64,000 nucleotides of DNA from an uncultured Flavobacteriaceae bacterium (GCA_947497145.1 CANMFQ010000009.1:153596-217595), one strand, 5' to 3'; positions 1-9,251 are shown, numbered from the stretch's first letter. A program made the numbers and translations. The notes: generated by a model not told the origin, from the sequence alone.

Positions 1-177
1 ATGTTAGTTTTTATAATGTTTGTCTTTGTTCTTTGCTCATGTAATAGCAGACCACAACAAAACAATTTAGATAATGAAAAAAGACTATTATTAAAAGAAA
101 TAGACAGTCTGAAAAAAGAATTGTACAAGTGTAATATGATGCTTGATTCATACGAAGGTTTACCAATGGGTGTATAA
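1..177 (+). CDS. Small lipoprotein, possibly 5'-partial
   Basis: Reading frame 1 is open from the first base to a TAA at 175-177, giving 58 residues if the ATG at base 1 is the start. The real start could lie outside the window. The N terminus is hydrophobic and runs into a lipobox-like LCSC around residues 11-14, so the product is probably an outer or inner membrane lipoprotein. After the Cys the chain is short, polar and rich in Lys, Glu and Leu, with coiled-coil character at residues 25-45. The stop codon overlaps the ATG of the next gene by one base, which suggests translational coupling. No family is recognised. Confidence 0.5.
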   Translation: MLVFIMFVFVLCSCNSRPQQNNLDNEKRLLLKEIDSLKKELYKCNMMLDSYEGLPMGV

Positions 178-416
178 TGGGTATCTATGAATTTAACATA
201 TTAACCGACCATGATAAATATGATACCGTATTTTCTAAAGGTCAATTTGTAGATGCAGTAACAGAAGGAAAAACAAAATACGCCCTATACTCGATATCTA
301 AATTTTGGGTTGAGGTTGTTTATAATACCCCTAAAAACGAGATACAAGGTATTTGTAGTTTTGTATCGGGCGAAAAATTGAATCGTTATAGTAACTTATC
401 AAACAAAACTCTATAA
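177..416 (+). CDS. Small hypothetical protein coupled to the preceding lipoprotein
   Basis: A 79-residue ORF whose ATG overlaps the TAA of the upstream lipoprotein gene by one base, so the two are probably one transcript. The sequence is soluble, with no signal peptide or membrane segment, and contains aromatic-rich strands around residues 35-65. It resembles a small alpha/beta protein, but no family is recognised. A strong terminator hairpin follows directly. The position next to a tRNA-bounded accessory segment suggests mobile or island cargo. The function is unknown. Confidence 0.5.
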   Translation: MGIYEFNILTDHDKYDTVFSKGQFVDAVTEGKTKYALYSISKFWVEVVYNTPKNEIQGICSFVSGEKLNRYSNLSNKTL

Positions 417-450
417 AAAAGCCATCAACAATATTTGAAGATGGCTTTTT
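415..450 (+). terminator. Rho-independent terminator
   Basis: An A-run and GCCATC pair with GATGGC and a T-run across a loop of about 13 nt. It lies directly after the stop at 416 and between convergent genes, so it can serve both strands. Confidence 0.75.
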
Positions 451-470
451 AATATTATATATTGATCAAA

Positions 471-749
471 TCAAAATGATGATATCAAAACTCTTTGAAC
501 AAAGTCATTAACATTAATAAATGCAAATTTCCTTTTGAATATATCAGTAGAAATGATATTAATTAATTTGCCAAAACACTCATTTGCAAATGAATTTGTC
601 ACAACATCAACACCCTCAAAATCACAAACAATTTTGTCATTACTCTCAATCTCTAAGAGAATTTCATTTCTTAATTTAGAAGCAAGGTTTCTTGTTCCTA
701 AACTAGAAGCAATTTCTCCAAATTTTACAATTTTTATGTTTTCAGTCAT
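471..749 (-). CDS. STAS-like domain protein (DUF4325-type)
   Basis: The protein is about 92 residues from the ATG at 749; an in-frame GTG at 758 is the alternative. The central part, with FEGVDVVTNSFANE at about residues 46-60, looks like the STAS-like DUF4325 fold: a beta strand, then a helix carrying a conserved Ser-Phe-Ala. Family knowledge: such proteins often sit beside a HATPase protein, which recalls anti-sigma antagonist and kinase pairs. Here the gene lies 61 bp downstream of exactly such a protein on the same strand. The likely role is to bind or be controlled by that partner. The actual output (stress, defence or transcription control) is not visible. Confidence 0.65.
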   Translation of the reverse strand: MTENIKIVKFGEIASSLGTRNLASKLRNEILLEIESNDKIVCDFEGVDVVTNSFANECFGKLINIISTDIFKRKFAFINVNDFVQRVLISSF

Positions 750-810
750 CAGTTCCACAATACAATATTACAAACGTTTATATAAAAAACAACTTTTTTA
801 TCAAAAACTA

Positions 811-1728
811 TCACTTATTCTCAAACATAGTTTCAAAAACATGTTCTTTATAGTCGTAATATTTACCCGTAAATTTCCTGTAATCTACGTCAATATTAGT
901 ATTAATACGCATGTATACGCAAGTACCTTGCCAATAAGGAGTGGAATTCACAACAATACTATCCTCGCTTAAGTCTAATTTGTTTTCTCCACTGATAATA
1001 CTTAACCACCCTTTGTTCATTTCTATAAACTGAGATGTCGCATATAATCCATGTCCTTGACCTTTTCCATTGGTCACTCCTTCCTTAATACAACTTAACA
1101 ACGCTTCTTTTTCTTCAAAATTATATACTTCTTCCAATGCTTTTTTAATTCCAATACCAAAATCACACACCATTAATCTAATAGAATTCAAATTTGGGAA
1201 ATATTGAGCAACAACCCAACCCTTACCTTTCCCCAATTCCTTATCCGAATGATTAAGTACATTATCAAGAATTTCATTAAAACAATAATCTAAACTAGCA
1301 TAAACATTATCATCTATTTTACTGTTCACTCTCAACATTTTTAAAATTGACGTTAATACATCAATCTGATTGTCCTTATTATAAGACTGAATTTTAACAA
1401 AACTATGAGGGTATAAGTTTTTAAGTGAGTTTGGAATGTTTATATCAAGATTGTTGAAAAACTGCATTTTTGAAAGATAAGTTACTATAGAAGAGTTAGG
1501 GTTATACTTAAACTTACCGACAATATTAATACCTAAACTTTCCAAATACTTTATTGAGCACAATATCAACAAGGCATAATCTGGGTATATGAAATTTACT
1601 AAACTACAATCTAGTATTAGTTTTGATTTTGGATATTTCTCAAAATGTTGCACCATTTTATTACAATGACTAAGCACATCTTCATGACAAGAAACTGAAT
1701 CATTAATAGTAAAAACAAAATCATTCAT
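811..1728 (-). CDS. STAS-like plus HATPase (GHKL) ATP-binding protein
   Basis: A 305-residue protein. Residues 1-100 look like a STAS/SpoIIAA-type fold, with a strand ending LILDCSLVNFIYPD at 37-50. Residues 125-275 form a GHKL ATPase: an N box with Asn151, Glu152, Asn156 and His160, a D-x-G-x-G box at Asp189-Gly193, and a Gly-rich lid GKGQGHGLY at 221-229. There is no histidine-kinase dimerisation domain and no membrane segment. Family knowledge points to an anti-sigma-like or serine-kinase-like ATPase with its own regulatory domain. It is probably co-transcribed with the STAS-like gene downstream. The pair sits at the edge of a tRNA-Arg, which suggests island cargo. Confidence 0.65.
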   Translation of the reverse strand: MNDFVFTINDSVSCHEDVLSHCNKMVQHFEKYPKSKLILDCSLVNFIYPDYALLILCSIKYLESLGINIVGKFKYNPNSSIVTYLSKMQFFNNLDINIPNSLKNLYPHSFVKIQSYNKDNQIDVLTSILKMLRVNSKIDDNVYASLDYCFNEILDNVLNHSDKELGKGKGWVVAQYFPNLNSIRLMVCDFGIGIKKALEEVYNFEEKEALLSCIKEGVTNGKGQGHGLYATSQFIEMNKGWLSIISGENKLDLSEDSIVVNSTPYWQGTCVYMRINTNIDVDYRKFTGKYYDYKEHVFETMFENK

Positions 1729-1891
1729 GTATTACTAATTTAACTTTAAAACAAACCTACATCAAATTCATTCAAAAATAAAAAATTGTCAGAATAATCC
1801 GAGTACCTTGTTCGATTCACTTTTGAAAAGGTGATGTTTAAACAACTAAACGAGACGTTAGTTTTTTAAAATGTATTCAAACTTAAAACAT

Positions 1892-1913
1892 AATCGTGCC
1901 ATAAATCGTGCCA
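1892..1913. repeat. Short direct repeat near tRNA-Arg, possible att-related site
   Basis: AATCGTGCCA occurs twice with a 12-bp period (1892-1901 and 1904-1913), about 70 bp from the 3' end of the tRNA-Arg. Such repeats beside a tRNA may be recombinase binding sites left by an integrative element. No integrase gene is present in this window, so this is inference only. Confidence 0.3.
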
Positions 1914-1934
1914 ATTCAATATTACTTAAAATAA

Positions 1935-1977
1935 AAAATCCCTTAACTATCTATTTTACAGATATTTAAGGGATTTT
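1935..1977 (-). terminator. Terminator downstream of tRNA-Arg
   Basis: AAAATCCCTTAA pairs with TTAAGGGATTTT across a 19-nt loop. On the minus strand the stem is followed by a T-run, so it fits termination of the tRNA-Arg transcript. Confidence 0.65.
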
Positions 1978-1982
1978 GATAG

Positions 1983-2056
1983 TGACCGCGAAGGGATTCA
2001 AACCCCCAACCCTCAGAGCCGAAATCTGATGCGCTATTCAGTTGCGCCACGCGGCC
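1983..2056 (-). tRNA. tRNA-Arg (anticodon TCG)
   Basis: A 74-nt cloverleaf read on the minus strand. The acceptor stem GGCCGCG/CGCGGTC has one G-U pair, the anticodon stem TCAGA/TCTGA encloses loop TTTCGGC (anticodon TCG), and the T arm carries TTTGAAT. The discriminator is A and CCA is not encoded. It borders the accessory-looking segment to its left and could be the integration site for it. Confidence 0.9.
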
Positions 2057-2108
2057 ATTGTTTGTAAAATAACACCCCTACAAGAGGCCTATTTACCTAT
2101 ATATTGTA

Positions 2109-2558
2109 CTATGCCAATTTACTTTTTACTATGGTTGAAATGGTTTTTCCGTCAGCTTTACCAGCTAATTTTTTAGAAACCACTCCCATTACTTTGCCCA
2201 TATCTTTCATGCCAGCAGCACCTGTTTCTGCAATAACTTCTGTTACTACTTCGGCAATTGCTTCTTCGCTCAATTGCTCAGGTAAAAATTGCTCTAAAAC
2301 TGCAATTTGTGCTAGCTCAGGTTCTGCCAAATCATTTCTGTTTTGCTCAATAAAGATAGCTGCACTATCTCTGCGCTGTTTTACTAGCTTTTGAACCAGC
2401 TGAATCCCTGCATCTTCATCCATTTCTGCTCCTGAACCACCTTCTGTTTGCGCTAACAACAAAGCCGATTTAATGGCACGTAAAGCCTCTAAAGCAACTT
2501 TGTCTTTTGCTTTCATCGCTACTTTCATCTGATCCATTACTTGCTGTTGTAAGCCCAT
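2109..2558 (-). CDS. GatB/YqeY domain-containing protein
   Basis: The protein is 149 residues, the normal length for the YqeY family. It is a helical protein related to the C-terminal tRNA-binding domain of the amidotransferase subunit GatB. The visible signature is a helical N terminus with repeated Met-Lys, followed by a region ending in GKVMGVVSKKLAGKADG around residues 121-137, typical of the family. YqeY-like proteins are thought to act with tRNA or tRNA-dependent amidation, but the exact role is not established. It follows ftsZ, the usual place in Flavobacteriaceae, although a strong terminator between them suggests a separate promoter. Confidence 0.85.
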   Translation of the reverse strand: MGLQQQVMDQMKVAMKAKDKVALEALRAIKSALLLAQTEGGSGAEMDEDAGIQLVQKLVKQRRDSAAIFIEQNRNDLAEPELAQIAVLEQFLPEQLSEEAIAEVVTEVIAETGAAGMKDMGKVMGVVSKKLAGKADGKTISTIVKSKLA

Positions 2559-2593
2559 AGCCTTGTCATTTTTGGATTGCGAAGATAAAAAAT

Positions 2594-2624
2594 AAACCCG
2601 AAAATAGCAGCTATTTTCGGGTTT
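2594..2624 (-). terminator. Terminator after ftsZ
   Basis: A near-perfect 31-nt palindrome, AAACCCGAAAATAGC with its complement, followed on the minus strand by a T-rich run. It lies just past the ftsZ stop at 2649 and closes the dcw operon. Confidence 0.85.
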
Positions 2625-2648
2625 AAAAATAAGTAAATAATTGTTGAG

Positions 2649-4559
2649 CTAGTCTACATTGTCATGTAGAAAAGAGTTATTAGATCGCAACTGAATTTCA
2701 TCATTGCTATCTTCGCTAAGTGATGTTCTTGAAACCCTATTTTCTATAGGCTTTTCATTCAAATCAATACCTTGGCGCTTATATGCCGGTTCTTTTTCAA
2801 TTTCGTCTATATTGTTAAGACTATTTTGAAACTTATAATTAAAATCTTTCAATTTTTTTCTACGTTCATCAGCTCTTTCGCGCAACAAATCTTCAAGCGG
2901 ACTCTCCATAGGATCAATCACCTTATCGCTTTCAACCTTTTTTTGTGGAGCAACAGTCTTTTTCTCAAAAATCAATTCCTCTTCAACAACGTTTTGATTG
3001 CGTTCTTCAGATTTTGACTTTGCATTAGTTAACTTGTTTTCTAACTCCATATAATCATCAAGACTATAGCGCGTCTCCCCTTCTTTATTATACTCTAATA
3101 CAGGTATAACTTCAATAGGGTCATTTACATTCATATTACTTACATCTTCATCTAAGCTAAATGTAATCTCATTTTCTTTTTCGTCCTTCTTATCGGCAGC
3201 CAAAGGCAAATCGAAACTCATGGTAATTTGATCTTCTTCAACCTTAGTACCAGAAACCACTTCATGATCGACAACATCGATATCCTTTACTGCTTCATTT
3301 GAATTTATAATAACAAACTCATCTTCAGAAACATTTTCTGCAATCACTTCTTCATAAAACACATTAAAGTTCTTGATATAATTGGTTGTTGGTATTAAAT
3401 CAAGATCACCATCTTTATCATCAGTTAAGGTGTGCTTTGAAATAGGCTCTTTTACTTCATCTTCAATTAACTGATGTACGACATTTTTTGGTGTTAAGTT
3501 TTGAACGGCTTTTTGACCTTCTTCAAGGGTATGAATAATTTTTTTTGCTTCTGTATTTACAATATCATCTTGTTGGTCAATATCAAAACCCGTAGCTATA
3601 ACGGTTACAGCGATTGATTCTCCTAACTCCTCATCTTCACCAACACCCATAATAATATTGGCACCATGACCAGCTTCTACTTGAATGTGGTCATTGATTT
3701 CACCAATTTCATCAATGGTAATTTCTTGCGAACCTGAAACAATTAACAACAATACATTTTTGGCACCTTTAATTTTATTATCATTCAACAATGGAGAATC
3801 TAGTGCTTTCATAATAGCCTCATTAGCCCTTGAAGAACCTGTAGCGATTGAAGACCCCATAATAGCAGTACCACTATTTGACAATACGGTTTTAGCATCA
3901 CGTAAATCGATGTTTTGTGTATAGTGATGTGTAATTACCTCTGCAATACCACGAGCAGCAGTTGCCAACACTTCATCTGCTTTAGAGAAACCAGCTTTAA
4001 AACCTAAGTTGCCATAAACCTCTCTTAACTTGTTGTTATTAATTACAATTAATGAATCAACATTGTTTCGTAATTTTTCGATTCCCAACTGAGCTTGTTG
4101 GCATCTCATTTTTCCTTCAAACAAAAAAGGCATAGTAACGATACCAACGGTCAAGATATCCATTTCCTTTGCTTGTTTGGCAATTACAGGGGCAGCACCA
4201 GTACCTGTTCCCCCGCCCATACCGGCAGTTATAAAAACCATTTTAGTGGTTACATCTAGCATACCTTTGATGTCTTCCATACTTTCTATGGCGGCTTGCT
4301 CACCTACTTCAGGGTTTGCACCAGCTCCTAAACCTTCTGTAAGTGATACCCCTAACTGAATTTTGTTTGGTACAGGGCTATTAGATAGCGCTTGAGAGTC
4401 TGTATTTAAAATAACAAAATCAACCCCATTGATTCCTGCTTGAAACATGTGATTAATTGCGTTACTACCGCCACCTCCTACGCCAATGACTTTTATTACA
4501 TTGCTTTGATTCTTAGGCAAATCAAAAGCTATTCCTTCAAATTCCGTGTTGCTGCTCAT
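2649..4559 (-). CDS. ftsZ: Cell division protein FtsZ
   Basis: Tubulin-like GTPase that polymerises into the Z ring at midcell. The GTP-binding glycines GVGGGGSN lie at residues 26-33 and the tubulin signature GGGTGTG at 115-121. A synergy-loop NxDxxD motif, NIDLRD, follows at about 217-222. The protein has 636 residues, against roughly 380-400 for E. coli or B. subtilis FtsZ. The extra length is an acidic, low-complexity C-terminal region from about residue 330, ending in a poorly conserved tail. It is the last dcw gene and follows ftsA by 112 bp, so it may also have its own promoter. Confidence 0.97.
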   Translation of the reverse strand: MSSNTEFEGIAFDLPKNQSNVIKVIGVGGGGSNAINHMFQAGINGVDFVILNTDSQALSNSPVPNKIQLGVSLTEGLGAGANPEVGEQAAIESMEDIKGMLDVTTKMVFITAGMGGGTGTGAAPVIAKQAKEMDILTVGIVTMPFLFEGKMRCQQAQLGIEKLRNNVDSLIVINNNKLREVYGNLGFKAGFSKADEVLATAARGIAEVITHHYTQNIDLRDAKTVLSNSGTAIMGSSIATGSSRANEAIMKALDSPLLNDNKIKGAKNVLLLIVSGSQEITIDEIGEINDHIQVEAGHGANIIMGVGEDEELGESIAVTVIATGFDIDQQDDIVNTEAKKIIHTLEEGQKAVQNLTPKNVVHQLIEDEVKEPISKHTLTDDKDGDLDLIPTTNYIKNFNVFYEEVIAENVSEDEFVIINSNEAVKDIDVVDHEVVSGTKVEEDQITMSFDLPLAADKKDEKENEITFSLDEDVSNMNVNDPIEVIPVLEYNKEGETRYSLDDYMELENKLTNAKSKSEERNQNVVEEELIFEKKTVAPQKKVESDKVIDPMESPLEDLLRERADERRKKLKDFNYKFQNSLNNIDEIEKEPAYKRQGIDLNEKPIENRVSRTSLSEDSNDEIQLRSNNSFLHDNVD

Positions 4560-4671
4560 ACTTAAAATATTACTGGTTAATGTGTTTTTGTGTTCTGTGT
4601 TTTATATTTTTTATTGAATTTATCTTGTTTTGACCTTGCTACTTTTAAAGAAGCAAAAGGTAAAACTGACC

Positions 4672-6039
4672 TCATTCTGCGTTATCCAAAAATTCTTTCA
4701 ATTTTTCTGACCATTTATCAAAAACTGATTTTCGTTCTTTTATTTTTCTAACGGCTGTTGCCTCTTCATGGCTTCCGGTATATACCATTTCCTCCTCTTC
4801 TCTTTCTCCTACAATTTCTTCTGCAACTTCTTCTTGCTTCGCCATATTTTGTTCCTTTTCAGCAATGGCCTCTTTTCTTTCATTTCTTACAGCATTCATC
4901 AACAACCCGACAGCCGTCGCATATAAAGGACTGGCAACAACTTCGTCAGAATCGCCTGCCAAATGCTCGTTAGGGTAGCCTATACGAGTATCCATTCCCG
5001 TAATATATTCTACTAATTGCTTAAGGTGTTTTAGTTGGCTACCACCTCCCGTTAATACAATACCAGCAATCAATTTTTTCTTTTGCTCTTCGTGTCCGTA
5101 GTTTTTAATCTCAACATATACCTGCTCAACAATTTCTACGACCCGTGCGTGAATAATTTTAGAGAGATTTTTTAGTGTAATCTCCTTAGGTTCTCGCCCG
5201 CGCAAACCTGGAATAGAAACAATTTCATTATCCTTGTTTTCTCCAGGCCATGCAGAGCCAAATTTTATTTTAAGCAATTCAGCCTGTTTTTCAATTATCG
5301 AACAACCTTCTTTAATATCTTCCGTGATAACACCACCACCAAAAGGGATTACAGCAGTATGCCTAATAATGCCATCTTTAAAAATTGCCAAATCTGTAGT
5401 ACCACCTCCTATATCAATCAAAGCTACTCCTGCTTCTTTCTCTTCTTGGCTTAATACGGCATCTGACGACGCAAGGGGTTCAAGCGTAATATTACCCAAA
5501 TCAAGACCTGCGCTTTTAATACACCTACCTACATTTTTGATAGAGGTAACCTGCCCAACTACCACATGAAAATTAGCTTCCAATCGGCCTCCATACATAC
5601 CAATAGGCTGTTTTATCTCTGCCTGTCCATCAACTTTATACTCTTGTGGTAAAACATGAATAATCTCTTCTCCAGGCAGCATCACCAATTTATACACTTG
5701 GTTACACAGCTTATCTAAATCGTCTTCATTAATTACTTCTTCAGAATCTTCGCGGGTGATATAATCGCTGTGGTGCAAACTTCTGATATGCTGCCCAGCA
5801 ATACCAACAACAACAGAACCAATTTTCAAACCAGAATTAGCCTCTGCTTGCTCAACAGCTTGTTGAATAGATTTTATCGTTTGGGTAATATTATTTACCA
5901 CCCCACGATGAACTCCTAAGCTTTTAGATTTACCAATACCCAAAACCTCAATTTTACCATACTCGTTTTCCTTTCCGATTATGGCAACGATTTTGGTGGT
6001 TCCTATATCTAAACCGACTGAATATTTACCTTGTTCCAT
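4672..6039 (-). CDS. ftsA: Cell division protein FtsA
   Basis: Actin-like ATPase that tethers FtsZ to the membrane. I chose the ATG at 6039 (455 residues) because the family begins with a short leader followed by VGLDIGTTKI. The upstream GTG at 6063 would overlap ftsQ. Phosphate-binding loop 1 is DIGTTK near the N terminus, and the second is DIGGGTTD near residue 209. The C-terminal 60 residues are acidic and then basic and helical, consistent with a membrane-binding tail. ftsQ ends 8 bp upstream. Confidence 0.95.
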   Translation of the reverse strand: MEQGKYSVGLDIGTTKIVAIIGKENEYGKIEVLGIGKSKSLGVHRGVVNNITQTIKSIQQAVEQAEANSGLKIGSVVVGIAGQHIRSLHHSDYITREDSEEVINEDDLDKLCNQVYKLVMLPGEEIIHVLPQEYKVDGQAEIKQPIGMYGGRLEANFHVVVGQVTSIKNVGRCIKSAGLDLGNITLEPLASSDAVLSQEEKEAGVALIDIGGGTTDLAIFKDGIIRHTAVIPFGGGVITEDIKEGCSIIEKQAELLKIKFGSAWPGENKDNEIVSIPGLRGREPKEITLKNLSKIIHARVVEIVEQVYVEIKNYGHEEQKKKLIAGIVLTGGGSQLKHLKQLVEYITGMDTRIGYPNEHLAGDSDEVVASPLYATAVGLLMNAVRNERKEAIAEKEQNMAKQEEVAEEIVGEREEEEMVYTGSHEEATAVRKIKERKSVFDKWSEKLKEFLDNAE

Positions 6040-6047
6040 TTGATTGA

Positions 6048-6767
6048 TTATATTTTCGTGCACACTACTTGATTGTTGAATTCTAAACTTACAATATCAT
6101 AATTATTTAAGGTCTTATCCTTATTTGCCTTAGCGTAAAAAGCTTTGAAATTGTTAAACTTTTTCTCTAGGTCATCATTACTACCCAAATTCACGACAAA
6201 TCGATTCATTCGAAATCGTAATTCATATTTCTCCTTATCCTCTACATGAACGCCTATAACGTTCTTTCTTAAAAATTCATCTGTATTGACATACTTCAAA
6301 ATTTCATAAACACCATTAAGCCCTTTACCGGTAATATTACCAGTAATTAAAGGGACTCTTGCCGAATGGTTTGTTGAAAAGGGCATGCGTTTACCATCAT
6401 CATCCAAATAAAATTTTTCATCACCTTCTACTCGTCCGATGGGCTTACGCTGAATGATTCTTGCCTCAAGCTTACCATTAATAGAAAGATAAACTTGCGC
6501 TTTTTTGACCATTTTATTGGCCTCAATAATCTTTTCTATCGTATTCAAAACTAATTTTTCTTTTCGTACGTTGTTAAGCTTACCGTAATTTTGTATTAAC
6601 AATTTATTAACCGCAGCTTCTGTTATATACAGCCGTTGATCACCAACGAATTGAATACTAATTTCCTCAATATTTTTGCTTGCATTTCTTTTATTCGAAA
6701 ATGCATATAGCCCCAAAACCGCTACTACAAGCGACATTATCTTTATATTGTTCCAATTAATTTTCAT
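6048..6767 (-). CDS. ftsQ: Cell division protein FtsQ/DivIB
   Basis: Bitopic divisome protein linking the FtsL/FtsB side to the septal synthase. One membrane segment lies at about residues 7-23, followed by a POTRA-like domain with EISIQFVGDQRLYITEAAV and then a beta-rich domain. I chose the ATG at 6767 (239 residues) because it gives an 11-bp overlap with murC and a family-like N terminus. The ORF is open to 6794, but those extra residues lie inside murC. Sequence identity to E. coli FtsQ is expected to be low, so the call rests on the topology and on the position between murC and ftsA. Confidence 0.85.
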   Translation of the reverse strand: MKINWNNIKIMSLVVAVLGLYAFSNKRNASKNIEEISIQFVGDQRLYITEAAVNKLLIQNYGKLNNVRKEKLVLNTIEKIIEANKMVKKAQVYLSINGKLEARIIQRKPIGRVEGDEKFYLDDDGKRMPFSTNHSARVPLITGNITGKGLNGVYEILKYVNTDEFLRKNVIGVHVEDKEKYELRFRMNRFVVNLGSNDDLEKKFNNFKAFYAKANKDKTLNNYDIVSLEFNNQVVCTKI

Positions 6768-8109
6768 ATTCCAGCTCTTTTTGCATTCTGGCAACCTCTA
6801 GCCCAATATCGCCAGCTCCCATGGTTACTAATACGTCAACACCTTGCTTTTTTATTTCTACTACCAGATTTTCTTTATTAATTAATTTTTTATTCGGATT
6901 TTTTATCTTATCCAAAAGCCATTCAGATGAAATTCCCGCTATAGGCTTTTCTCTTGCCGGATAAATATCTAACAGAATAACCGCATCAAATTTAGATAAG
7001 CTTGCGGCAAAATCATCACCAAAATCTCTTGTTCTGGAAAAAAGATGTGGCTGAAAAACAGCTAACACCTTTTTACCCGGATGCATTTCAACAATAGCAT
7101 CATAAACCGCATTAATCTCGGTTGGATGATGCGCATAATCATCAATAAAAACAAAACTTTCAGATTTGATTTTATACGAAAAACGTCGCTGTACACCTTT
7201 AAAATTTGCTAACGCCTTAACCAACTCCGATGTCGACGCAGATGTTTCTAATGCCATTGCAAAAGCCACCAACGCATTTAACAAATTATGCCGACCAGGT
7301 TTGTGAAATTTCACTCCATTTATTATCTGCTGCGGTGTTTTGATATCAAACACATAAGCGCCATTTACTATTGTCAAATTTTGAATACTAAAATCTGCAT
7401 CATCAGCAATACCATAGGTAATACCTTTCATGGGCAAACCGTTTCTTACAAACAGCTTTCCTTCTGGCTTCAATCTACTGGCAAACTCATGAAAAGATTG
7501 CGTCAATGCATCTGTATCACCATAAATATCTAAATGATCAGCATCCATTGAAGTAACACAAGCCACATTTGGAGTAAGCCTCAAAAATGAACGATCAAAC
7601 TCATCAGCCTCTACTACCGAATAATCAGTACCCTCCAACAAGAAATTACTATTAAAATCTTCTGAAATACCACCTAAAAAGGCCGACAAAGGCGTCTTAG
7701 CTTCTTTAAGCAAATGCGCCAAAATACTTGAAGTAGTAGTCTTACCATGAGTACCCGCAACAGCAAAACAAAAAGTATCTTTTGTGATTAAACCCAATAC
7801 TTCTGATCTTTTTTTAATGGTAAAACCATGCTGCAAGAAATACGCATACTCCGTATGTGTGGTAGGCACCGCTGGCGTATACACAACCAAGGTATCTTCC
7901 TTATTTAAAAACCTACTTTCAATAGCTGTAATAGCATCGTGATAATGAATAGCTATTCCCAACTGAACCAAATCTTGCGTTAAAGGGGTTTCGGTTTTAT
8001 CATAACCCGCAACTGCCTTATCAATAAATTTAAAATAGCGCGCCAAAGCAGACATACCAATACCACCTATACCTATAAAGTAGACGTTATGTATGTTTTT
8101 TAAGTTCAT
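6757..8109 (-). CDS. murC: UDP-N-acetylmuramate--L-alanine ligase MurC
   Basis: Cytoplasmic ATP-dependent ligase that adds L-Ala to UDP-MurNAc, the first amino acid of the peptidoglycan stem. The N-terminal Rossmann motif GIGGIGMS is at residues 13-20 and the Mur-ligase P-loop GTHGKTTTSS at 119-128. A conserved DYAHHPTE stretch marks the C-terminal domain. At 450 residues it has the normal length. It lies 50 bp after murG and overlaps ftsQ. Confidence 0.97.
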   Translation of the reverse strand: MNLKNIHNVYFIGIGGIGMSALARYFKFIDKAVAGYDKTETPLTQDLVQLGIAIHYHDAITAIESRFLNKEDTLVVYTPAVPTTHTEYAYFLQHGFTIKKRSEVLGLITKDTFCFAVAGTHGKTTTSSILAHLLKEAKTPLSAFLGGISEDFNSNFLLEGTDYSVVEADEFDRSFLRLTPNVACVTSMDADHLDIYGDTDALTQSFHEFASRLKPEGKLFVRNGLPMKGITYGIADDADFSIQNLTIVNGAYVFDIKTPQQIINGVKFHKPGRHNLLNALVAFAMALETSASTSELVKALANFKGVQRRFSYKIKSESFVFIDDYAHHPTEINAVYDAIVEMHPGKKVLAVFQPHLFSRTRDFGDDFAASLSKFDAVILLDIYPAREKPIAGISSEWLLDKIKNPNKKLINKENLVVEIKKQGVDVLVTMGAGDIGLEVARMQKELEYEN

Positions 8110-8159
8110 TTTTTTTACGCTTATTCTTAATTCAATATTAAATTTTGATTCCCAACAAA

Positions 8160-9251
8160 TTATTTCACCAATAGCTTTTCTATTTCATCAACAATATGCT
8201 CGGTTGCTCTAGGCAATGCCATATTTTTTAAATTACCACCCAACTCCTCTTGTTTTTCTGCTGATAGAAACAAATCTTCAAAAACAGTTTCAAAATCTGT
8301 ATCCAAGTTCTTTTCACTGATCATTATAGCCGCCTTTTCAGCTACTAGTGCTTGAGCATTTTTTGTTTGATGATCTTCAGCAACGTTTGGCGAAGGAATA
8401 AATATAGTAGGCTTCCCTACAATACTTAGTTCAGAAACCGATCCTGCACCAGCTCTTGAAATAATAATATCAGCAGCCGTATAAGCAAAATCCATCCGAT
8501 TCATAAAATCCTCCACCTTCACCGTATCGCTCTGATATTTCTTGTACTCATCATAATACAACTTACCGCATTGCCAAATAAGTTGAACATCATGCTTTTT
8601 AAAAAAAGGCAATTTAGACTCCACCAACTGATTTATTCTTCGCGATCCCAAGCTACCACCTAAAACCAACACAGTTGGCATTCGTAAACTCAGGCGATAA
8701 AAACCCAAAGCTTCATGCAGCTCACATTGCATACTAGTTAAGTTACTACGAACAGGATTCCCCGTTTTAACAATTTTATTAGCTGGAAAAAAAGCTTCCA
8801 TACCATCATAAGCAACACAAATTTTGGCCACTTTATTTTTTAATAATTTATTGGTTACGCCAGCATAAGAATTCTGTTCTTGCAACACACAAGGAATACC
8901 CCGTTCCGACGCCATTTTCAAAACAGGTCCACTAGCAAAACCACCCGTACCAATAACCACATCTGGTTTAAACTTTGAAACTATTTTTCCTGCCTTTCTC
9001 AAACTTGCAATTACCTTGAAAGGAAATGACAAATTTTTAAGCGTTAACTTTCGCTGAAAACCTGCAATTGGCAATCCTATAATCTCATAACCCGCCAAGG
9101 GCACTTTCTCCATTTCCATACGATTTTCAGCGCCTACGAAAAGAAAAGTAGCATCAGGATGCCTTTTTTTCAATTCGTTTGCAATCGCTACCGCAGGGTA
9201 AATATGCCCTCCTGTTCCACCACCTGAAAGAATAAATCTATAATTGCCCAC
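8160..9251 (-). CDS. murG: UDP-GlcNAc transferase MurG (lipid II synthesis)
   Basis: Transfers GlcNAc from UDP-GlcNAc to lipid I at the inner face of the cytoplasmic membrane, giving lipid II. The GT28 glycine-rich loop GGGTGGH is at residues 10-16 and GTGGFASGP near residue 100. A second glycine-rich loop, LGGSLGS, is near 197. The protein has 363 residues. The start codon is GTG (9251), which places the loop at the usual distance from the N terminus. It overlaps ftsW by 14 bp, so the two are probably translationally coupled. Confidence 0.96.
   Translation of the reverse strand: MGNYRFILSGGGTGGHIYPAVAIANELKKRHPDATFLFVGAENRMEMEKVPLAGYEIIGLPIAGFQRKLTLKNLSFPFKVIASLRKAGKIVSKFKPDVVIGTGGFASGPVLKMASERGIPCVLQEQNSYAGVTNKLLKNKVAKICVAYDGMEAFFPANKIVKTGNPVRSNLTSMQCELHEALGFYRLSLRMPTVLVLGGSLGSRRINQLVESKLPFFKKHDVQLIWQCGKLYYDEYKKYQSDTVKVEDFMNRMDFAYTAADIIISRAGAGSVSELSIVGKPTIFIPSPNVAEDHQTKNAQALVAEKAAIMISEKNLDTDFETVFEDLFLSAEKQEELGGNLKNMALPRATEHIVDEIEKLLVK

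Noticed and set aside
535..972. A 145-codon plus-strand ORF over the STAS/HATPase genes
   Set aside because: It is antisense to well-supported minus-strand genes that carry clear GHKL and STAS motifs.
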